Assembly (NCBI GenBank): GCA_031279415.1
Contig: JAITIP010000003.1
Span: forward strand, 34,290 to 98,289
Length of the DNA stretch: 64,000 bases
Direction of reading: 5' to 3'
Source: Candidatus Endomicrobium procryptotermitis
GTDB taxonomy: Bacteria; Elusimicrobiota; Endomicrobiia; Endomicrobiales; Endomicrobiaceae
Shown here one piece after another: positions 55,201 through 61,701 of the stretch. Made by a program: the position numbers and the translations under genes. Below the pieces are notes generated by a model, which searched no databases, was not told where the DNA came from, and saw only the letters and a list, made by a program, of their open reading frames with translations. How positions within the stretch are numbered: the first letter of the stretch is position 1; the number at the start of each line of letters is the position of its first letter.

Positions 55201-56485
55201 AATTAGTGATGATCCTAAAGAATACAAGTCCGATTCAAACGGTTATTTTTTGATAAAAGATTTAAAGCTCGGAGAAGATTATGTTTTGGAAATTTCAACT
55301 TTAGGATACAAATTTGATCCTCCAAAAAGAGAATATAAGAATCTTTCCGTAAGTAAGATGACAGAAAACTTTAAAGCTTTTGTCAGCGGTTTGTTTATAA
55401 GGGGAATAGTTACGGACAGTGACGGCAACCCACTGAAACAAACTGCCGTTATGATAGAAGGCGCTTCAAAAGCGCAGACTTTTACCAACGAGTTAGGACA
55501 GTTTATATTTGATGGTTTATCTGCAAATAAAAGATATGAACTTACTGTTTTAAGCAAATCGCACAAATTTGAAACTCCAAGCGGCATAATTGACGATATG
55601 AATACCAATATGGAAATTGAACTTGAGCCCGGAACAGCAGCTTTTGGCGTAAGTGCGGGAACGCTCGATTCCAAAGTAGGAGCTAAAAAAGTATTTTTCA
55701 AAATTAACGGTAAAGTTACCGTTAACGGCAAACCTCTTGCAAATGTTTCTATAAAAAGCAAAACTGAAAATCTTAAGACAAACGTTTCGGGAGAATACAC
55801 TGTCAGCGTAAAATCCGGAGACAGCGTTGAAATAAAACCATTTCTTGACGGGTATGCTTTCAGCCCTGAACAATATTCTTTAAAAGATATTAAAGCTTCA
55901 GCTTCAAATATGAATTTTTCCGCGCGAATAAACAGCCATAATTTGAGTGGTCGCATTATAAATAAAAAATTAAAGGGAATTAAAGGCGTATCTGTTAAAG
56001 AAGAAAATTCTTACGATGATTTTATGACAGAGTCAAAAGGCGCTTATAAAATTACAGGGCTGACACATAGAAAAGACAGCATAATAATTCCTGATTCCGA
56101 TGAATATGATTTTTATCCACAGAAAATCAGAGTCTTTTTAGAGAATAATTCTGTTGCAAACGATATTTATGCTTATCCAAAAAATATCAAAAAGTCCGAA
56201 GCTTTTATTTACGGTGGTATAAATTCAGCAGTTAATATCAAAGAGAATAATGTTTCCGTTGTGATGGTTTGTGCCGAAGGCGGCAGCGTTTTAGTTAAAA
56301 TATCAGACAGCAGCGGCAGCGTGATAAAGGAGCTGAAGTCCAATGCTGTAAAAGGTAAAGCTTTTTCAGTTGATTGGGACGGTCGCAAAAGCACCGGAGA
56401 GGATGTGCCTGCTGGAAATTATTCTGTCGAGCTTGACGGAGCCGGTTTTAAAGGAGAAGTTTTAAAGTTCAGAGTGTTTAAATGA
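52211..56485 (+). CDS. Giant exported protein with 13 carboxypeptidase-regulatory-like repeats and FlgD-like end
   Basis: 1,424 aa. Signal peptide ending NLYAEN. Thirteen repeats of 75-85 residues follow, each of the type SGxIxxxxxPIxxAxVxI, TDxxGxYxIxxL, YxITxxKxGYxFxP: four before and nine after a Lys/Glu-rich linker of about 140 residues (445-585), itself with KEKEK-like stretches. This is the beta-sandwich fold of CarboxypepD_reg/Cna-B-like domains. Residues about 1345-1424 form a FlgD-like Ig domain (VLVKISDSSG, DWDGRKSTGEDVPAGNYSVEL), common at the C-terminus of secreted surface proteins. It may be a fibrous surface structure or adhesin. GAGG precedes the ATG. Confidence 0.82.
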   Translation: MNKRIAGIVLTFFYFCCYFPINLYAENQYMISGIITNKNDDSPIIDAQVRISGDKEFLERTDIFGYYQIENIDAGMYLEITAAKDGMIFSPEILRIASLNSNRTINFTAVYEDPEDNLKPQEPKYPSASRKTSTVIVSPSGRSSNPEDVHVISKPANGVSQPQPEYVTATDSFFDSSQRAKVSSREKDSLPAKTTFDLSGKVIYYASGLVGVKVIVNDNKKLMTTTDINGYYSIKGLKSNQNYTVKFIRDGFTFNPSEYKIVDGNKDFVINTEATTGKQNISGRIAEGKNGIENVLIKIISGVDEFTAYTDNDGKFSVKGLAYGSNYFITASKEGVLVIPPKVTVNKLVSDRVINFKATVQKFSIIGTVRDYDGKAVKNAKVEAKTVFDTFKTVTNSKGRYIIEELPMALTYTLTANKEGYSPSEMIVIESLDKNKEINFQIKKESSPSVKKRNSADTSETKKPSESKQNKRSVQKERGSSAQEESKRESVKNSLKNNAEKPQSEDRDVNKKKEKSLKAERKKLEKERKKETEKQERLQYQEQIKKEKEKASKIKGGSSDKDSKPGKEKPKKVSSAKEKMVKVRGKIECKAGRLKGIELSMSHGFSAKTDEKGRYEFIVPADKRYTLTANSPDFYFEPQKVVYDGLKSNVVQDFVPYITIEGEVFAEGKGIPDVQINMNGAQVTSTNQFGRYKIEKIEYGSPVSIIASKNGLNFYPGSLQIAAVVKNLENANFTVSYSVAGKISTQIGNMVLGNVVIEVSGSTKTSVSTDFSGNFMLLGLAQGGYFEITPKAGGYSFTPPSRNYFNMRESFVGQNFSAVKETYVVKGNVNVGGKPIRNAAVSISKRPLKYYTDDEGDFYIANLDYGGPYVLNALSADLEFEPITIELLEKDTTVEFSTDISLGGIVVSGNNPLKGIIVDVNGKKHKTDEEGRYLITGLKYNGDYLLSLSAPGIIFNPSQKEYTGVKKSILNETFNASAIINGRVTYNEKPFAGASIKISDDPKEYKSDSNGYFLIKDLKLGEDYVLEISTLGYKFDPPKREYKNLSVSKMTENFKAFVSGLFIRGIVTDSDGNPLKQTAVMIEGASKAQTFTNELGQFIFDGLSANKRYELTVLSKSHKFETPSGIIDDMNTNMEIELEPGTAAFGVSAGTLDSKVGAKKVFFKINGKVTVNGKPLANVSIKSKTENLKTNVSGEYTVSVKSGDSVEIKPFLDGYAFSPEQYSLKDIKASASNMNFSARINSHNLSGRIINKKLKGIKGVSVKEENSYDDFMTESKGAYKITGLTHRKDSIIIPDSDEYDFYPQKIRVFLENNSVANDIYAYPKNIKKSEAFIYGGINSAVNIKENNVSVVMVCAEGGSVLVKISDSSGSVIKELKSNAVKGKAFSVDWDGRKSTGEDVPAGNYSVELDGAGFKGEVLKFRVFK

Positions 56486-57591
56486 AAAAATTGAAAGTAA
56501 AGCTGCAGCACAATCCGTACGATATAATAATTTCCGAAAGAGAGTATGACTTTTTGTTTTCTTTTCGAAAATATATCAAATCGAAATCTATTTTTATCAT
56601 TACAGATACGGCTGTTGCAAAACTTCATTTGAACAGTTTTGAGAAAATGTTACGCAAAGCCGGTTATGTGTGCAAAAGCGCCATTATAAAAGCTGGAGAA
56701 ACCGGAAAAAATCTTAAATCTTTAAGCTTTCTTTACGATAAAGCTCTGGCTTGTGGAATTGACAGAAAAAGCTGCGTTATAGCGTTTGGAGGAGGCGTAG
56801 TAGGTGATGTTGTCGGCTTTTTTGCCGGGACATATATGCGCGGTATTGCACTGGTACAGGTTCCAACAACCCTTTTGGCGATGACAGATTCGTCCATCGG
56901 CGGTAAGACGGCCATAAATACTTCAGGAGGGAAAAATATTGCCGGCGTTTTTTATCAGCCTTTGTTTGTATGGATAAACACATCTTATCTGTCAACTCTT
57001 CCCGCAGGACACATACGAAACGGTATGGCTGAAATTATCAAATATGCTTTAACTTTTGATAAAAATTTTTATGATTATCTTTTAAGCCTGTTTTCAAAAG
57101 GTTTTATCTCTTTAAAAGATTTTGATTATATGATTTACAAAAGCTGCACGTTTAAAGCCGCCATCGTAGAAAAAGACGAAAAAGAAACAAAAGGTTTGAG
57201 AGAAGTTTTAAACTTCGGACATACTTTAGCGCATGCTTTGGAGACGTATACGGATTATAAAAAATTTTTGCATGGCGAAGCCGTTGCCGCAGGAATGCTT
57301 TTTGCGGCGTTACTTTCATACAAACTGACGAAATGTAAAAAAGAAACTTTTATAAAGACCAATATAATTTTGAAGGAAGCCGGATTTAACTTTAATTTGT
57401 CTGCCATGAATGCCGAAAAACTTGCTGTTTTGATGACTCGCGACAAAAAATCTATAGAAGGAAAAATAAGATTCGTGCTTTTAAAAGATATAGGAAAATC
57501 CGTTTGCGGCATAATTGCCGACAGCAAGAAAATACTTAAAATTCTTAAAAATTATTTAAAGGAAAACAAATGGAAAAAATACTTGTCATAA
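56482..57591 (+). CDS. aroB: 3-dehydroquinate synthase
   Basis: 369 aa. Makes dehydroquinate from DAHP with NAD and a divalent metal. [20 protein letters not shown] and [21 protein letters not shown] are hallmarks; metal-binding histidines appear in [15 protein letters not shown] and HGEAVAAGM. The start overlaps the stop of the giant protein gene (ATGA). Confidence 0.95.
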   Translation: MKKLKVKLQHNPYDIIISEREYDFLFSFRKYIKSKSIFIITDTAVAKLHLNSFEKMLRKAGYVCKSAIIKAGETGKNLKSLSFLYDKALACGIDRKSCVIAFGGGVVGDVVGFFAGTYMRGIALVQVPTTLLAMTDSSIGGKTAINTSGGKNIAGVFYQPLFVWINTSYLSTLPAGHIRNGMAEIIKYALTFDKNFYDYLLSLFSKGFISLKDFDYMIYKSCTFKAAIVEKDEKETKGLREVLNFGHTLAHALETYTDYKKFLHGEAVAAGMLFAALLSYKLTKCKKETFIKTNIILKEAGFNFNLSAMNAEKLAVLMTRDKKSIEGKIRFVLLKDIGKSVCGIIADSKKILKILKNYLKENKWKKYLS

Positions 57592-58010
57592 ACGGTCCTA
57601 ATATAAATATGTTAGGAATAAGAGAGCCAGAAGTATATGGTCATGTAACTCTCTTTGATATAGAAAAAGAACTTTCTGCTCTTGCAGAAAAATTAAAAGT
57701 TGAAATTGAATTTTTTCAATCTAATCATGAAGGAGAGATCGTAGATAAAATCCAGAAATCTTTGTCAAAAGTGTCGGCGATAATAATAAATCCTGCGGCC
57801 TACACTCACACATCTGTAGCCATAAGAGATGCTTTATCCGCAATTTCTGTTCCCGCGATCGAAGTGCATATATCAAACATACACGCCAGAGAAGAGTTTA
57901 GGCATAATTCTTTTACGGCCGGCGTCTGCATAGGACAAATTGCAGGGTTCGGCATTGATGGATACCTGTACGCATTAAACTATTTAAAAAAAGTTCTTAC
58001 AGCTAAATAA
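57570..58010 (+). CDS. aroQ: 3-dehydroquinate dehydratase, type II
   Basis: 146 aa, the standard size of the dodecameric type II enzyme. [18 protein letters not shown] with the catalytic Tyr, [30 protein letters not shown] and [17 protein letters not shown] are clear. It overlaps aroB by 22 bp. Converts dehydroquinate to dehydroshikimate, the substrate of AroE encoded upstream. Confidence 0.95.
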   Translation: MEKILVINGPNINMLGIREPEVYGHVTLFDIEKELSALAEKLKVEIEFFQSNHEGEIVDKIQKSLSKVSAIIINPAAYTHTSVAIRDALSAISVPAIEVHISNIHAREEFRHNSFTAGVCIGQIAGFGIDGYLYALNYLKKVLTAK

Positions 58011-58355
58011 AATGTATTGTAGGCTAAATGGAAAAACCTTGGCAATGGCAAGAATTTGCTTTTTTCCTGCCTAGATTGCGTGATGTTACAGCTATTGTAG
58101 CACATACCCCGCACACAATGACAAAAAAATAAACTTGCAAAAAAGATGTGTCACTCTATGGTGTCAAATACATATGACATCATTTCCACAAACCTTCTGA
58201 AAAATGGCGATGATTTTGCAGCTGAAATGCAGTAGTTAAACAAAAATATTATGCATATAACAATGACTATCATTGCCTCAAAAGAGAACACATGCATATT
58301 TTCCGTAAATAGCAGGTAAGGCAGAACATAAGCGATGCTTGTATTTTTTTTGCTT
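58011..58355. other. Intergenic region, no recognised gene
   Basis: 345 bp between convergent aroQ and bioA. A 29-codon ORF (from about 58150, starting MCHSMVSNTYD) is open but lacks a ribosome-binding site and is probably chance. No strong terminator is seen. Confidence 0.35.
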
Positions 58356-59762
58356 TTATTTAAGGGTTTTGAGTTCTTTTTTTATCGCATTTATAATTTT
58401 TGAAATTTCTTTTTTTGTCATAGTAAGATGCAAAAACAGTACCAGCGTATCGCCGAGGTTTCTTATTATCACGCCATCTTTTCTTATATTTGCGCATATT
58501 CTTGCACCGGTTTTCAATTTATAATCATAAGATTCGCCAGTGTTTTTGTCGCGCACTATCTCTATTCCCGCCATAACTCCACAATGTCTTATATTTCCGA
58601 CTTTGCAATGGGCAGCAAGCGAACAAAGCTCTTTTTCAAGATGTTGGATTTTCAGCGGCAAAAATTTTAAAATTTTATCTTTTGTGAGAATGTCTATAAC
58701 TGCTATCGCCGCTGCGCAAGCCAGAGGGTTTGCCGTGTATGAGTGTCCATGAAAAAATGTTTTAAAGTCTTCGTATTTTCCTAAAAAAGCATTATAAATT
58801 TCATTTGTCGTAGCTGTAACTGCAAAAGGAAGATATCCGCCAGTTATACCTTTTGACAAACATATAAAGTCCGGCTTTACGTCTTCATGTTCAACGGCAA
58901 ACATTTTTCCGCTTCGCGCAAAACCCGTTGCGACTTCATCGCATATTAAAAGCACTCCATACTTTTTACACAAGTCCGCATACGCTTTTAAATAACCTTT
59001 AGGCATTACAACCATTCCGGCGGACGCTTGATTTAGCGGTTCTATGATTGCAGCGGCAATTTTGTTATGATGCTGCGCAAGAATAGTTTCAACTTCTTTT
59101 ATGCATTCGCCTTTACAGTCAACTTTTTTGTTGTGCTCTTTAAAATTTACGGCATTAACTGGAAAAGGTATTTCTTTTTTTCTGTGTTCGCATCTGTAAC
59201 AGTAAGGCGAACGAACAAAAAAAACGTCAAACAAAAGCCGTTTGAATTTTGCATGAAACAGTTCCATTCCGCCTACGGAAACCGCGCCTATGGTGTCACC
59301 GTGATAAGCATTTTTTAAAGATAAAAAAAATCTTTTGTCCTGTTTTTTTGACTGCCAGTACTGAAAAGCCTGTTTTAAAGCGATCTCGATTGCCGTTGAA
59401 CCATTATCCGAATAAAAAATCTTTTTTAAATTTGAAGGAAGAATTTTTAAAAGCCTTTCGCTTAAATCGATTGCAGGCTTATGCGTAAGCCCTAAAAATG
59501 TTGTATGGGCAACTTTGTTTATCTGTGTTTTTACGGCTTTATCTATTTTTGGATTTCTGTGTCCAAGAAGCGTTACCCATAGCGAAGAGACGCCATCAAG
59601 ATATTTTTTCCCATCAGCATCATAAAGATAAGAGCCTTTAGCTTTCTCTATTATCAGCGGAATGCAAGGATCGTCGTTTATCCAGTCGAACATCTGCGTA
59701 AATGGATGCCATATATTTTTTTTGTCAGACTTTATTAGAGCTTTTTTTATTTTATTATCCAT
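58356..59762 (-). CDS. bioA: Adenosylmethionine-8-amino-7-oxononanoate aminotransferase
   Basis: 468 aa class III PLP transaminase, converts KAPA to DAPA using SAM as amino donor. HPFTQMFDW at the start is typical of BioA; PLP lysine is in FICLSKGITGGYLPFAV; CDEVATGFARSGKMFAVEH is the PLP pocket. It is about 40 residues longer than E. coli BioA because of CYRCEHRKKEIPFP and surrounding insertion (about 200-235), which contains cysteines. It overlaps bioD by 16 bp. Confidence 0.94.
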   Translation of the reverse strand: MDNKIKKALIKSDKKNIWHPFTQMFDWINDDPCIPLIIEKAKGSYLYDADGKKYLDGVSSLWVTLLGHRNPKIDKAVKTQINKVAHTTFLGLTHKPAIDLSERLLKILPSNLKKIFYSDNGSTAIEIALKQAFQYWQSKKQDKRFFLSLKNAYHGDTIGAVSVGGMELFHAKFKRLLFDVFFVRSPYCYRCEHRKKEIPFPVNAVNFKEHNKKVDCKGECIKEVETILAQHHNKIAAAIIEPLNQASAGMVVMPKGYLKAYADLCKKYGVLLICDEVATGFARSGKMFAVEHEDVKPDFICLSKGITGGYLPFAVTATTNEIYNAFLGKYEDFKTFFHGHSYTANPLACAAAIAVIDILTKDKILKFLPLKIQHLEKELCSLAAHCKVGNIRHCGVMAGIEIVRDKNTGESYDYKLKTGARICANIRKDGVIIRNLGDTLVLFLHLTMTKKEISKIINAIKKELKTLK

Positions 59763-60385
59763 GCATTTTTTTTCAAATCGATTTTTTCATTGTATCCCAG
59801 CTCAAGAACCGGGAGTTTAGTTATTTCTCTTATTATTTTTGCATTAGTTTTTGCCGAAATATCACTTTTATTTATTTTGCCGCTTAAAATTATTCCCAAA
59901 ACTTTTTGCCCGCAGCTTTTCAATTTGTCTGCGGTAAGCAATGTGTGATTGAGCGTGCCCAGCCCGAATCTTGCAACGACGATTACCGGAAGATTAAACT
60001 TTTTTATCATATCGATTACAAAATAATTTTTCTTTAAAGGTACCATCAGCCCGCCTATACCTTCAACAACAGTGAACTCATATTTTTTTAAAAAATATTG
60101 CAGGCCTTTATAAGCGGCATTTAAATCGATTTTTTTGTTTTCAAGAAGAGAGGCTCCATAAGGCGACATCGGATTTTTATAAAACAGAGGCGTGACGGTT
60201 TTTGCTTTTTCATTTACGCCGGAAGCTTTAATCAAAATTTTTGCATCGTTTCTGTTTCCGGTAGACACCGGCTTAAAAATTCCACATGATATCGCAGCTT
60301 TTTTTGCGGCTTCGGCTATAGTGCAGGAAACATAAGTTTTTCCCACGCCGGTATCTATAGCAGTTATGAAGATTCCTTTGTACAT
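59747..60385 (-). CDS. bioD: Dethiobiotin synthetase
   Basis: 212 aa. Forms the ureido ring with CO2 and ATP. The P-loop is DTGVGKTYVS; KPVSTGNRND and VEGIGGLMVPL are BioD motifs, and PVIVVARFGLGTLNHTLLT is near the nucleotide site. AAGGA precedes the ATG. Gene order bioD-bioA on one transcript, 18 kb from bioB and bioF. Confidence 0.94.
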   Translation of the reverse strand: MYKGIFITAIDTGVGKTYVSCTIAEAAKKAAISCGIFKPVSTGNRNDAKILIKASGVNEKAKTVTPLFYKNPMSPYGASLLENKKIDLNAAYKGLQYFLKKYEFTVVEGIGGLMVPLKKNYFVIDMIKKFNLPVIVVARFGLGTLNHTLLTADKLKSCGQKVLGIILSGKINKSDISAKTNAKIIREITKLPVLELGYNEKIDLKKNAWIIK

Positions 60386-60500
60386 ATTTAATCCTTTAAT
60401 TAGAAGCTGTGTAACGGCAAGATAAAATAGCGGTGGCTTAAAAGTCTTTGTTTTCTTGTTGCCGCTGTTTTTTTAATTTGCCGTCCGCAGCAGGACCTAT

Positions 60501-61580
60501 TCAGTTTCCGATATATTTGTTTAACGGCTTTGTTCTATAAATAGGCGCCGGCATTTTGTCCGTTGTCACATAGCCTGGAGCCGCATTAATAACATCTGGG
60601 ATTCTTCCTACTACCGTAGCACATGTGAGTTCTACAGTTGCAGGCTTGTTTATAATTACCTGCGTATTCGGTTCTCCTTCTATTATCCAATCATTTTGGT
60701 CAAACTCTTCTGGCGCGTAAACTTTGCCGATACATTCCGACTCTATGACTATCCCTTCTTTTGTTTCCGTCGTAACTACAGCAGACATTCCGGTCGCATG
60801 TCCAGCGGGAATCGTCATTTGCAACGTGGAACTTTTAAGGTCTTTCGAATATACCATCGGAATGGTTTTCTGTGTCTGCTTTGTTATCGTAAGTCCGAGT
60901 TTATCGCAAAGCCATCCATTGACGTTCCACATATAAGAAGGAAGATATTTTCCAGATTCTATTGTTTTTTGTCTTTCTTCATCAGTCACTTTGTCCACAG
61001 AAGCCACTTCTTTGTCAAAAGTTTCCAAATTAAGTCCGGCACCGTGCGCTTTTGCCAAAGCAATACCATAATCTTCAACATTATAACTTGATTTGCCTTT
61101 TATTTTTTTAATTGTCTGCGCTGCACCGGAAAGAACTGTTATAAGATTTCCCCAGAAAATATCCTGATACCCGCTGCCGCAAATTGTACATTCGTTTTTC
61201 TTTGCAAGTTCATCTATTTTTTTTGTCAGCACAGGAGAAGAGTTCTGCGGATAAAATGCTTCTTCACAGGTAGATATGGCATTTACTCCGGTTTTTGCAC
61301 AGGTAAAAAACGCGTCTTTTACATCCTGCATTAAACTCATTGTGGTAATTACGCAGATGTCGGGCTTATCTTTTAAAAAAACCGATTCAGCTTCTTTAAC
61401 GTCGCGCACTATAACGCCTTTTTTTCCGCTGCCTATAATATCGCCTATATCTTTTCCGATAACAGTCGGGTTTATATCGAAAGCGCTTACTATTTCGCCG
61501 CCTTTTTCATAAACATATCTCATAGAGTAAACCGACATTTTACCGCAGCCATACTGAGCAACTCTTACTTTTCTGTCCAT
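60501..61580 (-). CDS. DapB-like / 2,4-diaminopentanoate-dehydrogenase-like oxidoreductase
   Basis: 359 aa. N-terminal Rossmann domain (VRVAQYGCGKMSVYSMRYV), then a dihydrodipicolinate-reductase-like region (CVITTMSLMQDVKDAFFTCA, ISTCEEAFYPQNSS) and a C-terminal alpha/beta part ending APGYVTTDKMPAPIYRTK. This resembles 2,4-diaminopentanoate dehydrogenase of ornithine fermentation, but no other gene of that pathway (oraE/oraS, ortA) is near, so the substrate is uncertain. AGGAGG precedes the ATG. Confidence 0.8.
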   Translation of the reverse strand: MDRKVRVAQYGCGKMSVYSMRYVYEKGGEIVSAFDINPTVIGKDIGDIIGSGKKGVIVRDVKEAESVFLKDKPDICVITTMSLMQDVKDAFFTCAKTGVNAISTCEEAFYPQNSSPVLTKKIDELAKKNECTICGSGYQDIFWGNLITVLSGAAQTIKKIKGKSSYNVEDYGIALAKAHGAGLNLETFDKEVASVDKVTDEERQKTIESGKYLPSYMWNVNGWLCDKLGLTITKQTQKTIPMVYSKDLKSSTLQMTIPAGHATGMSAVVTTETKEGIVIESECIGKVYAPEEFDQNDWIIEGEPNTQVIINKPATVELTCATVVGRIPDVINAAPGYVTTDKMPAPIYRTKPLNKYIGN

Positions 61581-61636
61581 AAAAATGCCTCCTTTTATTT
61601 CGTATTACCGCATATTTAGATTGTACATTTTTAGAA

Positions 61637-61673
61637 AAAAGAGCCTGCAATTTAAAATGCAGCAGGCTCTTTT
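61637..61673 (-). terminator. Terminator of the coiled-coil protein gene
   Basis: Arms AAAAGAGCCTGC and GCAGGCTCTTTT with a 13-base loop; on the minus strand it is followed by TTTTTTCT. Confidence 0.85.
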
Positions 61674-61701
61674 ATTTTATATCTCATCGACAGGCATAAT
61701 T

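Noticed and set aside
58150..58239. 29-codon ORF between aroQ and bioA
   Set aside because: No ribosome-binding site, promoter or homology recognised.
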